Origin: Macrostomum hystrix | Taxonomy: Eukaryota; Platyhelminthes; Macrostomidae | Assembly: GCA_950097015.1 (NCBI GenBank) | Contig: CATNEN010000001.1 | Location: 2,499,001-2,563,000, forward strand | DNA: 64,000 nucleotides | Direction of reading: 5' to 3' | Shown: positions 54,240-64,000 of the stretch, in pieces | Layout of the letters: each line of letters opens with the position of its first letter | How positions within the stretch are numbered: position 1 is the stretch's first letter | Program-made: the position numbers and the translations under genes | Notes under the pieces: generated by a model | What the model was told of the DNA's origin: nothing | What the model saw: only the letters and a program-made list of their open reading frames with translations | Database searches by the model: none

Positions 54240-55525
54240 TATCGTTTAACCTCTCCTGGAAAAAAAACTAAAAAAATAACATTTCTTCATTTAATTAAAC
54301 TCGTATGTGAATTTTATTGATAATTTCATTTTCATAAGCAGCTGTGCATTTGCCATCTAGCTGTTGAAAATTATTATTTGAATTAAACGCTTGGCTAATG
54401 TCGTAATGCTTTTCTGACGATTAAAAAATGTCACTATTTATGCCATCATTATGTCAATGAACTTTGATTCAAGTAATTAGTCAAATCGCATCTTAAATTC
54501 TATCTTATCATCAAATAAAAAACTACAAATTAAGTTTACTTTTTATGCTAATTTATAAATTTTAATTAAACTTTTCGTAACAGCCTACTCCTTAAAATAA
54601 ATAAAGTAGTGTACTTAAGCAATTTTTTTATCTAAACATTTTTATCCTACAGGCCTTTCAAAACTAATTAGTACCGCGACGAATTTATAGCAATCAAGCA
54701 TCGGAGGTGTGAGATGTACTCTTATCTAGCTTTTGGGATCCTAGTTAAAGAGGCCGATTTCAAAATACTCAAGAAAATCAGGCATCCTAATATAGTAGCT
54801 AGTGGCTCGCAAAGGCGAGTAAATAGGGGGTAAGGAAAATTCCTTTAGGCGGTCGTATTGCAGCGGCAATTATCGAGAAACACGCTATATAAACCGCCAT
54901 AGTTACAATTCCGGATTGAGTAGGTCTCGAGAACATCCAGATTTCCTGCAATTTTTTCATCTGACGCCTTCAACTCATGCACATGCACAACTCACTCACA
55001 CACACACTATGACTTGACTTTCTTCAATACATAAAAGTTAGTTTTACTGACTCTGTGTGTGTGCGGGCGCAAAGTTCTTGCACCGCTGAAATTTTCCTGA
55101 ATTTTTCTACTTCTGGTTTTGCTGCTGCTGCTGCTGAGAAAAAGAACCGTATAGTATAATTAGTGACTTCTTAGATCTCGCACCGGACATGGTGTTTGTA
55201 CACCATAATTAGTGTCTACAACTAATAATCCAACTCGAAAAACCCACCAATTTGTTTTCTGTCTACAATTTATCTGTCTATACTTCAAATGATATTGCTG
55301 AGTTTATTATGCTGATACTGCCACTGTCACATAAGCAAATATTGGGGTACAAAAGTGTCTTCCCGTGTAGGAATAGATTGAATGACGCCTACACAATAAA
55401 TAAAATCTTCCCACGATTTGGGAGTTTTTGCTGTTGCCATCCACTTTCTTACTTTTTACACCTTCCCTTGGCTTCAATTTTCACACTCAGTAAGGTCTCA
55501 CGGCACAGGGCCTCTAGGCCACTGC
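54240..55525. other. Intergenic DNA
   Basis: AT-rich, with a TATA-like 'gctatataaac' near 54884 and a CA/TG-rich stretch near 54985-55060. No gene is supported. Confidence 0.4.
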
Positions 55526-55529
55526 CTTA

Positions 55530-55705
55530 TTCACTTCATGACACAGTCATTACCCCATTCACTTCATGACACAGTCATTACCCCATTCACTTCATGACAC
55601 AGTCATTACCCCATTCACTTCATGACACAGTCATTACCCCATTCACTTCATGACACAGTCATTACCCCATTCACTTCATGACACAGTCCTTACCTCATTC
55701 ACTTC
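55530..55705. repeat. 28-bp repeat, about six copies
   Basis: Units containing TTCACTTCATGACACAGTC; the final unit is degenerate and passes into the next array. Confidence 0.93.
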
Positions 55706-55714
55706 ATGGCACAG

Positions 55715-56035
55715 CTTCAGGCAGTCATAGCTTCAGGCAGTCATAGCTTCAGGCAGTCATAGCTTCAGGCAGTCATAGCTTCAGGCAGTCATAGCTTCAG
55801 GCAGTCATAGCTTCAGGCAGTCATAGCTTCAGGCAGTCATAGCTTCAGGCAGTCATAGCTTCAGGCAGTCATAGCTTCAGGCAGTCATAGCTTCAAGCAG
55901 TCATAGCTTCAGGCAGTCATAGCTTCAGGCAGTCATAGCTTCAGGCATTCATAGCTTCAGGCAGTCATAGCTTCAGGCAGTCATAGCTTCAAGCAGTCAT
56001 AGCTTCAGGCAGTCATAGCTTCAAGCAGTCATAGC
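55715..56035. repeat. 16-bp repeat, about 20 copies
   Basis: Units of ATAGCTTCAGGCAGTC with a few 'caagc' and 'cattc' variants. It adjoins the 28-bp array and shares 'cagtcat'. Confidence 0.96.
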
Positions 56036-56649
56036 TGCAGTCATTTCATGACACTGAAACTCCACGCAGCTGGGGTTAACCAGGAAATCCGATTTTCCTA
56101 ATCGAAGCAGAATAGCGCAAGCCATTGTATTTTTATAGGGCTAGGTTGGTTTAACAAAGCCCATTGTTTTCCTATTCATGAGTTGTTGGCTTTGGCTTCG
56201 TGACTGACGGAAGCGAAATTAATTTTAGCTATGAAACAATTGTACCTCGCTTTGGCACAATGGCAAAATAAGGAAAAAGTATATATCAAGACGGATACCG
56301 CACTGGGCTAGCCTGTGTTGTTTGAAACAAAAGAAAAATAGAAATCTGAACTTGTAAGCATTATATTCATGCTTGAGAACAATAGCGAAATTGGCATCTG
56401 AAGGATTATCCGGGCAAAAATCTCAGGCCTGATAATACAAAAAATGTGTAGCTTTTTCACGAAAAATTTCAATTCGAAATTTAATTTCACACCATATTGG
56501 CCGCGGTAACCTGGGAATTTCAGCCCTCATGTCTGCGGCTAAAGTGCATACTGATAAGACAGCTCAATCGACTTGAGTACAACCAGGCAGTTTTGAAATC
56601 CAATTGTCTTTCTCTATCAGACCCAGCTTAGTATCCTCTTTCTAATCTA

Positions 56650-57000
56650 ATCTTTCTTATCACATCACTCTGCTGTCATCTCCCTTCATCTTCCTTAATC
56701 TCCCCTATCTCCCTTCATCTTCCTATATCTCCCTTCATCTCCCTTCATCTCAATTCAACTCACTTAATCTCCCTTCAAATCTCTTCATCTCCCTTCATCT
56801 CCCTTCATCTCCCTTCATCTTTATTCATCTCCCATCATCTCCCTTCATCTCACTTTATCTCCCTTCATCTTCCTTCACCTCCCTTCATCTCCCTTCATCT
56901 CCCTTCATCTCCCTTCTTCTCCTTTCATCTCACTTAATCTCCCTTCAACTCCCTTCATCTCCCTTCTTCTCCCTTCATCTCCCTTCATCTCCGTATATCG
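56650..57000. repeat. 10-bp pyrimidine-rich repeat
   Basis: Degenerate CATCTCCCTT units on the plus strand. Flanks 56040-56649 and 57001-57680 show no gene. Confidence 0.9.
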
Positions 57001-57799
57001 CCCAACATCTCCGAAAATCTTATTTAGCTATCTTTTAGTTTCTTTAAAGCTTTGTTCTTTTACCCAATATCTCCCTACATATACTTTTCTGTAATTTTAT
57101 TTTCCTAATCACTTTCTTTATCTCGCTTCTCTCTTGATTAATCTGTCTCAATCTTATCACGTGCCTCTTTGATCAAATCTTATATTCCCAAATCTAAATT
57201 TCCTTTTTTTTTAATTTTCAAAGCAATTTAGCTTTGTGGCATAATATTGTAGGCTATAGCACTATACGATAAGCTATGGGGTATACTCGATCGTACTCGT
57301 AGTTCTACAACTGAAACGACAATTAGACAAATTTATTATCTGAAAGACAGGAAATTTCTCGTGCAAATCTTCGGCTCGCAAAACAGCCTTTATTTCAGGA
57401 AGATAAAGTCATTCCAGTTGGTTTTAGGTCTAGCTGTGAGAAATGGCATCTGAAACGGCTGTCTGTGACCTGAAAGGACCTTGTACATTGTACTCTTGTA
57501 CATTTGCTGTTTTTGTGGTGTCAAAATCTGTATTTTAGCTGACTTCAGCTCAGCGTGTAGAAAGATTTTGAATTGCCCGATTAGGCAGGTACTTTTATTA
57601 AAAACATGTGGACTCACAGGCGGAAATCAGCGTACTTTCAATTTATTATTTGCCAAAAAAGTTGTGTCTTGGTGAGATGGAGAGATGCAGAGGAGGAAGA
57701 GAGAGGATAGTGGAGAGAACGAGCGAGGGAGAGAGAGGGAGGGAGAGGGAGAGAGGGAGAGAGTAGAGACGACACTGCCCGTTGAATTTCAAAAATCTA

Positions 57800-57960
57800 A
57801 TGTTCGAATCAATTCCGATATGTATCGAAAAAAAATGAAATCTGGATTCAAACCAAGGCAACTCCAGACGCGTTTCGCTCTTGTTGGAGCTCATCAGTAG
57901 AGTCTAGCCTAGCGCTCTAGCCATTAGGCTATAGGCGCTTGTTCAAATCCAGCTTTCAAT
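57800..57960 (-). mobile_element. tRNA-like SINE carrying a hammerhead ribozyme
   Basis: On the minus strand a box A-like TAGCCTAATGGCTAGAGC (57931-57914) is followed by the ribozyme and then by box B-like GGTTTGAATCC (57854-57844). The sequence continues into a T-run and the inverted TTTCGATACATATCGG motif (57830-57815). This arrangement recalls the schistosome Sm-alpha elements. A GA-rich stretch (57685-57775) lies beside it. Confidence 0.75.
57861..57908 (-). ncRNA. Type I hammerhead self-cleaving ribozyme with minimal helix III
   Basis: All core bases are present in order. CUGAUGA is at 57897-57891. Stem II GCUC/GAGC has loop CAACAA. GAAA is at 57876-57873. Helix III is reduced to two pairs, and cleavage site GUC ends at 57867. 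Helix I pairs ACUCUA (upstream) with UGGAGU (downstream), with one wobble. Predicted cleavage is between 57867 and 57866. Confidence 0.88.
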
Positions 57961-58054
57961 CTCAACATATCGTAATCGATTCGGCAGCGCCCCGCAACTC
58001 AATCCATACTCACTCAACTCCGTGGCACTGACTCGGTCGTACGAGACGCCGGTG

Positions 58055-58555
58055 CTGGCCTGAGAGAGAGGGAGAGAGGGAGAGAGAGGGAGGGAGAGAG
58101 GCAGGGAGAGGAAGAGAGAGGCAGGGAGAGGAAGAGAGAGGCAGGGAGAGGAAGAGAGAGGCAGGGAGAGGAAGAGAGAGGCAGGGAGAGGGAGAGAGGC
58201 AGGGAGAGGGAGAGAGGCAGGGAGAGGAAGAGAGAGGCAGGGAGAGGGAGAGAGGCAGGGAGAGGGAGAGAGGCAGGGAGAGGGAGAGAGGCAGGGAGAG
58301 GGAGAGAGGCAGGGAGAGGAAGAGAGAGGCAGGGAGAGGAAGAGAGAGGCAGGGAGAGGAAGAGAGAGGCAGGGAGAGGAAGAGAGAGGCAGGGAGAGGG
58401 AGAGAGGCAGGGAGAGGGAGAGAGGCAGGGAGAGGAAGAGAGAGGCAGGGAGAGGGAGAGAGGCAGGGAGAGGGAGAGAGGCAGGGAGAGGGAGAGAGGC
58501 AGGGAGAGGGAGAGAGGCAAGGAGAGGGAGAGAGGCAGGGAGAGGGAGAGAGAGT
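58055..58555. repeat. 18/20-bp purine-rich repeat
   Basis: Alternating GAGGCAGGGAGAGGAAGAGA (20 bp) and GAGGCAGGGAGAGGGAGA (18 bp) units. The pyrimidine strand gives Leu/Ser/Pro pseudo-ORFs. Confidence 0.96.
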
Positions 58556-59204
58556 AAGTAACGCCTTGAACCAAGTAGGCATTGATACGGAAAAGAAGGA
58601 CGAAATCAATAACAAATTAAATAAAAAAAACAGAATTCTAGATTAAATATTACTATGAACTTTAGTCTTGGTTAAACAAAAAAGCATGCAACCATGAAAG
58701 TACAGAATCGTAGAAAGTTTTGCTAAAACAGTTTTTTAATGCAAGAATATAGACTTTGATTTGCTGAATACTTGCCGAATTCGAAGTTCACAATGTCCGG
58801 TCACGTCTAAGCTTCTCTGAAAGAAATGAGAATTTCTAAGACGATGCGATACACAGAGATGTGAAAGAATCCGAACTACAAAGCGAATAAAATAATGACA
58901 GATAACTTCGGAGGTCAAAGAGGACGTTGCATAGAATGTTTGATTCAAAGACAAAGGGAACGACGAAATCAGAATTCAGAACAATCTTATTCGAGTCTTT
59001 GACATCACAAAGACCAGCCTGGCGAGGGCAGCCATATAGCGGCTGAGTATTCGGCCTGGCACACCCCGTGAGTACCTATAGCTCTGCATACCGGAACTGA
59101 TTCTAAAATGAATAGGTAAAGAATTGTGCCTTCCAGACACGCCAGTCCATGGACTAAACATGCGATATACTATTTATACACACTAGACATTACACATTGG
59201 ATTC

Positions 59205-59424
59205 TGTACGCAGGCATGCGCTCTCACAGGTGTGTACATCTGCCTTGACTTTCTCATCGTCAGGCAGTGTACACTCTCACTGTGCATTGGAGGTTGGCCC
59301 TCGAGGGCGTAAATTGCACGACAAGCCCCCAAGCCTTCTCTCCGCGGTTGTATCCCAAATGAATGCGGCCTCGCCGCGGAATCGAGCTCAGGGACCTTGG
59401 CGCTAGGGGCGAACGTGCCTGACT
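59205..59424 (-). mobile_element. SINE-1 copy, 5' part
   Basis: Antisense body with 'caggtgtgtacatctgcctt', 'ctctccgcggttg' and box B reversed ('ggaatcgagctcagggacc'); the 3' half is missing. The preceding 58556-59204 holds nothing else I can support. Confidence 0.85.
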
Positions 59425-59689
59425 TTGTAACTAGTTTGGTCCCTATGGATTTGAGTATAATGATGGAAAAAAGCTGCTGATGATGTCTTACAGACACACA
59501 AGAAAGCTATAATACCTATTGAAACACACCTGCTTTTCACAGAAAACATCCGTTATAAAAAACTGATATTTATATGGTCAAAACATGGCGAGAATTCAAT
59601 TGGGCGAAATATTTTTGAATTCGAACATTTAATCCAAATCGGCAGAATTGCCTCCTCGCTAATAACTGATGGCACCTGCCCCAATTGGG

Positions 59690-60266
59690 CCAGATGTGCA
59701 GCCGCAGCAATTGCGAGTCCATGGACTGCGGAGACTTCACAAACGCCCTCAATTACCCCGAGCTAATGCTTTCCCCATCAAACAGGGGGTCGGTGGCAGA
59801 GCGGTTATCGCGTTTGCCTCTCGCACTAAAGGTCCCTAAGTTCGATTCCATGGCGAGGCCACATTTATTTGAGGCGCAGCCGCGGAGAGAAGGCTTGAGG
59901 GGCAACCTCCAAGACACAGTGAAGTGTACACTGCCTGATGATGAGAAAGTCAGGGCAGATGTACACACCTGTGTGAGCGTATGCCTGCGTACTGTATCTG
60001 TGTGCGTGTGTGCTCAGGAGTCAGCGAAATGGGCAGAATTGCCTCCTCGCTGGCTGCAGGTCTAGTGTCACTAAATGATGTGCCATTGGCCGCAGCCCTC
60101 CTGCAATTATTATTATTATTCCCCATCAAACAGCTCGGTGAGCTAAAGCAATGCGGAATTATGTTTCTTGCCAAACGACAAATTATTCCAGTGGAGTTGC
60201 GAATCGAACCCCCGACCTTTAAGTCGTGAGTCCTAAGCTCTAACCGCTAGGTCGCAACATACGAGC
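59690..60266 (-). mobile_element. SINE-2 copy split by a SINE-1 insertion
   Basis: The tRNA-like head is at the right end. On the minus strand 'gacctagcggttagagc' is box A and 'gggggttcgattcg' is box B. The middle 'agctcaccgagctg' continues across the SINE-1 insertion to 'gcattagctcggggtaattg' and 'cagtccatggactcgc'. It matches the order of the copy at 36835. Confidence 0.75.
59786..60118 (+). mobile_element. SINE-1 copy with perfect target-site duplication
   Basis: This 333-bp copy has box A 'ggtggcagagcggtta', box B 'aagttcgattcc', the full body and an (ATT)n tail. Identical 15-bp flanks (TTCCCCATCAAACAG) at 59771-59785 and 60119-60133 define its exact ends. It is inserted into a SINE-2. 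Confidence 0.95.
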
Positions 60267-60734
60267 CAGTTTTGATAGCCTATAGAAATGAAGAAGAAAG
60301 TTTCTCGGCTACATTCGGGCAATTGCTCCTTCTCTCCACGCCACTTTAGCTAGAGCACTACCCCGAACTGAAAATCGAGAAGGACTTTCTGAAAGTCAAG
60401 ACCAGCTGGCTTGATACACCGGAAAGACACAAAGGAAAGCTACAGGGCGACAAGGCAGAGACCATGTTTAGCATAAATTATTTGCCATACATACTCTTTC
60501 TCAGGTCCACAATTACTTATACACTTTCATGTATTATTAATTTTTTTCTAGAAGTGAGAAGCCGCCATTTAGCAATGCGAAAAAACTGGCAGATATAACA
60601 AAAATTGTTTTTGATTTCTATTTTTTAGTTTTCTAAATAACGTTGAAAAAGAAACTAGACTTTCACTAATCTGTCTATGCAAAACATGTCAAATATAAGT
60701 ATTTTGACAAGTCTATCTCTATCTATCTATCTGC

Positions 60735-61365
60735 AGGGGGGCCCGGGGCACTTGTCGCACAAGCAACGGAGCGGCACGCCCCCAGACCAGCGAACTAGGC
60801 GCTTAGCGCCCATCGCGCCGCCTCCCCTGAGCAGGCACCACACACAGCAGCACAGACCAGCCGGGGAGGGCAGGAGGCACCCAGAATAGGCAGCAGTGTC
60901 CCCCACCCCCGCCCCACACGTACAGAGCAGACCAAGCCGGGGCGGAAGGCTGATAAGAAATCAGTCCTCAGGGGGGGGCGGTGATGAGTGTACACTTATC
61001 CAATCGCGCTGACGGAAATCCAGAGAGCGCGCGGCGGTGTACACCGCCCTCCAGCCACCCCCCGCAAGGTCTAACCAAAGATTATTTATAGACAACTTGT
61101 CTATAAATAATCTTTGGGTCTAACGCCCCAGCGCCAACGCACACAACTCATACAACGCAGAACAGGCACACAGAAGGTAGGAGCGAAGCTATTATTTCAA
61201 GCTTTGATTGCACGAAATATGGTGCACCTCCGCCGGTCGCTACTGTCCAAACCCCCCCCCAACAAGTCCCGAAATTAATCGTGACTTAAAGGGTGAATCG
61301 AACTAGCGTCCTTTGGAGTGCGAGGCAGCGACGTTAGCCGCTGACCCACTCGCCCCCTATTTTGA
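60735..61365 (-). mobile_element. GC-rich tRNA-headed element (SINE-3)
   Basis: The minus strand starts with 'gtgggtcagcggctaacgtc' (box A-like) and 'gctagttcgattcacc' (box B-like). It continues for about 630 GC-rich bases and ends in a (GATA)n tract at 60712-60734. Only one full copy is in the window, so the boundaries are inferred. A perfect palindrome GGCGGTGTACACCGCC is at 61033-61048. Confidence 0.55.
61076..61116. mobile_element. 41-bp hAT-like micro-MITE
   Basis: Two perfect 19-bp inverted arms (starting CAAAGATTATTTATAGACA) are separated by three bases. They are flanked by an 8-bp direct duplication GGTCTAAC (61068-61075, 61117-61124). An 8-bp duplication and A2/G5 in the terminal repeat fit hAT elements. 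It sits inside SINE-3. Confidence 0.8.
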
Positions 61366-61369
61366 CAAG

Positions 61370-62180
61370 TCACTTATGTTGATTATTTAATTTTGCGACA
61401 AAAGTATGATATCAACAAAGACAAAAATCGCTACATTTTAGCTTCCGTTACTTTTCACGATATCGCTTGTTTTTCAAAGCTTGTTTTTCGCAGATGGAGC
61501 TGATACCGTAAAAAATTACTGTATTACACGAGAACACACATAGATACACATTGCATTAGAACCGCTTAACAGTGCAAAGACCAATGGGGGAATTTAAAAT
61601 ATCCAATTTTCTTCTGCATCTCCTAAATTAATTTTACCAATCGCCTATGTTGTTTTGATTAAATGGTTAATTTTTTCTTTTTTAAGCTAATACGGATTCG
61701 CCATAAATGTTTTTGCAGATCAATGTTCTTTTCATAGGGGCAACAATAGCGTGATCTTTCTACAGACCTATAGACAAGAAACGATAAAAAACTGACATCT
61801 AGTAGTCAGGTAGAAACACGAAAACACATCAGTTTTTTGGTGCTTTTAGACGCAGCTGTACTTAACATATAAATACGATTACAAAATAGCATTTACAACA
61901 CAGAAAAGTGAATTAATGTTACAGTCAAGGATCAATTAGTAGCAATCTAGTTTTCAGTTCTTTCCTAGAACAGAAACTATTTATAAACATAATCCTTTTT
62001 ACTAATCATGGTCCTTGCTAACAGCCTTTAAAGTGTTAGTTAAATAGAGTACTTGAATTTCACGGCGCTTTTGAAAAGTTACATAATCATTTAAATGTCA
62101 ATATTGATCACGACTAAGTGATCATTGAATCCAACAAAACTATCGAATTGAACAACTTGGAGGTCTATTTCACCCTCGAT
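61370..62180. other. 3' flank of the second GPCR
   Basis: AT-rich; no gene or repeat is supported. Confidence 0.4.
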
Positions 62181-62182
62181 CA

Positions 62183-63120
62183 TCAACGTTCGCCGCCGGC
62201 GCCTCCACCGCCTCCGCCGCCGACGCCGCCGCCGCCACCGCCTCTTCCTCCGCCGCCGACGACCCCAGGTCCATTTGGAGGCTTTGAGAAGGCTTTCCGC
62301 ACATAGTGCTGAAACACCCGACTGAGGCTCCAGTAGAGAAACGGGCATAGGGCGCTGTGGAGATAGATTAGCGCCTGAAAGTAGGGATACACAGCCATGA
62401 GGTGGCTGGTGTGCTCCGACGGGCTGGTTAGTACAAAGTCCTGCAGCAGGATGATCAGATCTTTTGGGAACCAACAGAAAAAGAACAGAGCCACCAGGAC
62501 TACGACAGTCTTCACCGTGCGCTTCTGCAGCTTCCGCGTCTGGTAGGCTGGCGAACGGGACGCTGGCAGAATGTGCTGCTGACGGCTGCCGCTCTGGCCT
62601 CCGCCAACGACTAGGCGAGCCGTGGCCAGCACCGACGTCTGGTTAGTCGTCAGCGGCAGTTCCATGCCGGGTCCGCCTTCGAGGTCCTCCTCTTCAACAG
62701 CTCGCTGACGACTTGCCGCAGAGGTCGGAGGGTTCTTAGTAAGCCTAGTGAACTGGCGAGAGATGAACCTAGCCGTGAATCCGTATGAGAATGTCAGCAC
62801 AATGCAAGGCGTCAGGAACAGCAGCAGCAGCAGGTAGGCTGAGTAGGCCTTCTGGCCCAGGCTATTGCTGCGGTCCTCAGAGCAGACATAGTACACATAA
62901 TCCGTGGCGTTGCCGCCAAGTCCGGGAACTGGCACTGCGGCCAGCTTGAAGGCGAACAGCGCCGGCAGCGAAACAACCAGGGCACTCAGCCAGGTGCCAA
63001 TCACTAGGAGGCGGAGACCTCGGTTGGACGTCTGCGTTGGCGGTATCATCAGAGCGCTTTGGCGGGCTCGCAGAATCGCAATGGAAGCCAGCGAGAAGCT
63101 GTTGACGCTGAGCGCTAGGC
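62183..63120 (-). CDS. Rhodopsin-class GPCR, 3' exon (partial, TM3 end to C-terminus)
   Basis: This exon starts at acceptor TATTTCCAG (63121), phase 2, and encodes 311 residues. It begins in TM3 (SVNSFSLASIAILRAR), where DRY is replaced by LRA. TM4, an extracellular loop with NAT and Cys, TM5 and a long loop 3 follow. TM6 has FFFCWFPKDLIILL and TM7 has CPFLYWSLSRVF, a variant of NPxxY. The C-tail is a long Gly run encoded by GC-rich triplets. The CWxP motif and Cys-containing loop 2 suggest a peptide receptor, but the ligand is unknown. Exons for TM1-TM3 are not recognisable up to the window edge, so the gene likely extends further. Confidence 0.82.
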
Positions 63121-63499
63121 CTGGAAATAGGAGAATTTGACATTTCGAGCTCTCAAGTCTACTACAAGAAGTCGACGTCGAGATTGACTAAGCTAGGTTT
63201 ACAACTCAGCTAAAGTTAACGAAAAATGTGAAAACCGAGTAAGGTCGGCATCGTGACGTACAAGACTGCTCGTCGGGTTCTGCTACGTGACTTTGCTAGA
63301 AATTTTTTGATGATTTATCCTCTCGATTCGAATTCTCCCACAACTTGAAGTACTTTTGATAGAAACCCTCTCAGAGTCGTTCAGTCGCATTCGATTTTTC
63401 GGTTAGGAACTAGATTTTCAACTTCAGCAGCATTGCTGCAGCTGGGTTGTGTGTCACATTGAGTCACGTGATATTACTTTTTCAAGGTAAATTCTGATT

Positions 63500-63840
63500 C
63501 ATTACATAGTCAGTCACCACACTTTTTTCAGCAATTCAATTTTCCATGCCCGATGCTCCCTACACTTTGTCAAGCTCAGCCCAGCCTCGCGACTTTGCGG
63601 CGATTCCATCTTCCATGCACATACACTCTGTAGTTTGTCAAGGTCAGTCACGTGACTTTGCGGGAATTCAATCTTCCATGCCCGCTTCGCTCTACAGTTT
63701 TTCAAGGTCAGTCACGTGACTTTGCGGTAAATCAATCTTCCATGTCCATACACTTTACATTTTTGTCAAGGTCAGTCACGTGACTTTGCGGCAATTGAAT
63801 CTTCCATGCCCCCCTTGTCTTGTCATGTACAGTTTGTCAT
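63500..63840. repeat. 64-bp repeat with CACGTG palindromes
   Basis: About five units share 'ttccatgcc', 'tgtcaaggtcag' and GTCACGTGAC followed by 'tttgcgg'. CACGTG is at 63649, 63713 and 63777, exactly 64 bp apart, with another at 63465. The first unit has lost it ('cctcgcgac'). The array lies upstream of, or in an intron of, the second GPCR. Confidence 0.85.
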
Positions 63841-64000
63841 GTGACATGTGACCGGCAAAACACGAGCGCCCAGCGCTTTGCAATTAATACTACCGAGAAA
63901 ATTAGGTAAACAAAAACAAAAAAAACAACCTGTCAAGACAATCAGACGAATCCCAGTGGGACGCTTGCAGGCTTCCAGGCCAATCCAGGACAAATCGAAC

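Noticed and set aside
58010..58615. About 200-aa Leu/Pro/Ser-rich minus-strand ORFs
   Set aside because: Purine-rich satellite read on its pyrimidine strand; both overlapping frames are equally open.
60180..60266. Functional tRNA gene on the minus strand
   Set aside because: Boxes A and B are present but the T stem does not pair; it is the head of a SINE-2.

Overview
This is nuclear DNA of an invertebrate animal. Genes carry GT-AG introns, the tRNA-Tyr gene has a 14-nt intron, and the coding set is metazoan: rhodopsin-type GPCRs, a DEG/ENaC channel, a neuropeptide precursor, DHX34, MFSD3 and RPLP1. My best guess is a lophotrochozoan, probably a free-living flatworm. The support is indirect: extreme tandem-repeat load, divergent GPCRs, an amidated-peptide precursor, and a tRNA-like element carrying a hammerhead ribozyme, an arrangement known from schistosome Sm-alpha repeats. 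I cannot name the species.

Layout. 1-11.7 kb: an intronless GPCR (minus), a GT31 glycosyltransferase (minus, two exons) and an intronless DEG/ENaC channel (plus). 13.5-17.1 kb: three large tandem arrays. 17.1-19.8 kb: MFSD3 (minus, three exons; one intron is an in-frame minisatellite). 20-24 kb: tRNA-Tyr, RPLP1 and an unrecognised 267-aa protein. 25.9-40.1 kb: one nine-exon DHX34 gene on the minus strand. Its introns hold six different minisatellites, two SINE copies and a complete Ty3/Gypsy retrotransposon with identical LTRs. 43.8-53.1 kb: three secreted LAS/M15-type zinc-peptidase-like genes with one shared exon plan, which I consider the most interesting system here. 53.6-54.2 kb: a neuropeptide precursor. 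54-62 kb: repeats, a hammerhead-ribozyme element, nested SINEs and a 41-bp hAT-like MITE. 62.2-63.1 kb: the 3' part of a second GPCR.

The peptidase cluster. Each gene encodes a signal peptide, a cysteine-containing LAS half-domain ending in GGTE-x at a phase-0 intron, and a separate exon with the metal-site residues. Gene C keeps H140, D147, E186 and H189; gene B keeps H403, D410, E450 and H453; gene A has lost the Asp ligand and the catalytic Glu. Gene B also has an acidic segment followed by about twelve 14-residue Arg/Trp-rich repeats. This suggests, but does not prove, a secreted wall-degrading or antimicrobial effector family.

Repeats dominate the non-coding DNA. About 23 tandem arrays, mostly with periods of 10-42 bp, occupy introns and gene flanks, and almost every one has its own unit. 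Three tRNA-derived SINE-like families are present; one copy of SINE-1 sits inside a SINE-2 with a perfect 15-bp target-site duplication. Exon boundaries were inferred by eye from splice consensus, reading-frame continuity and remembered family alignments; no alignment was run.
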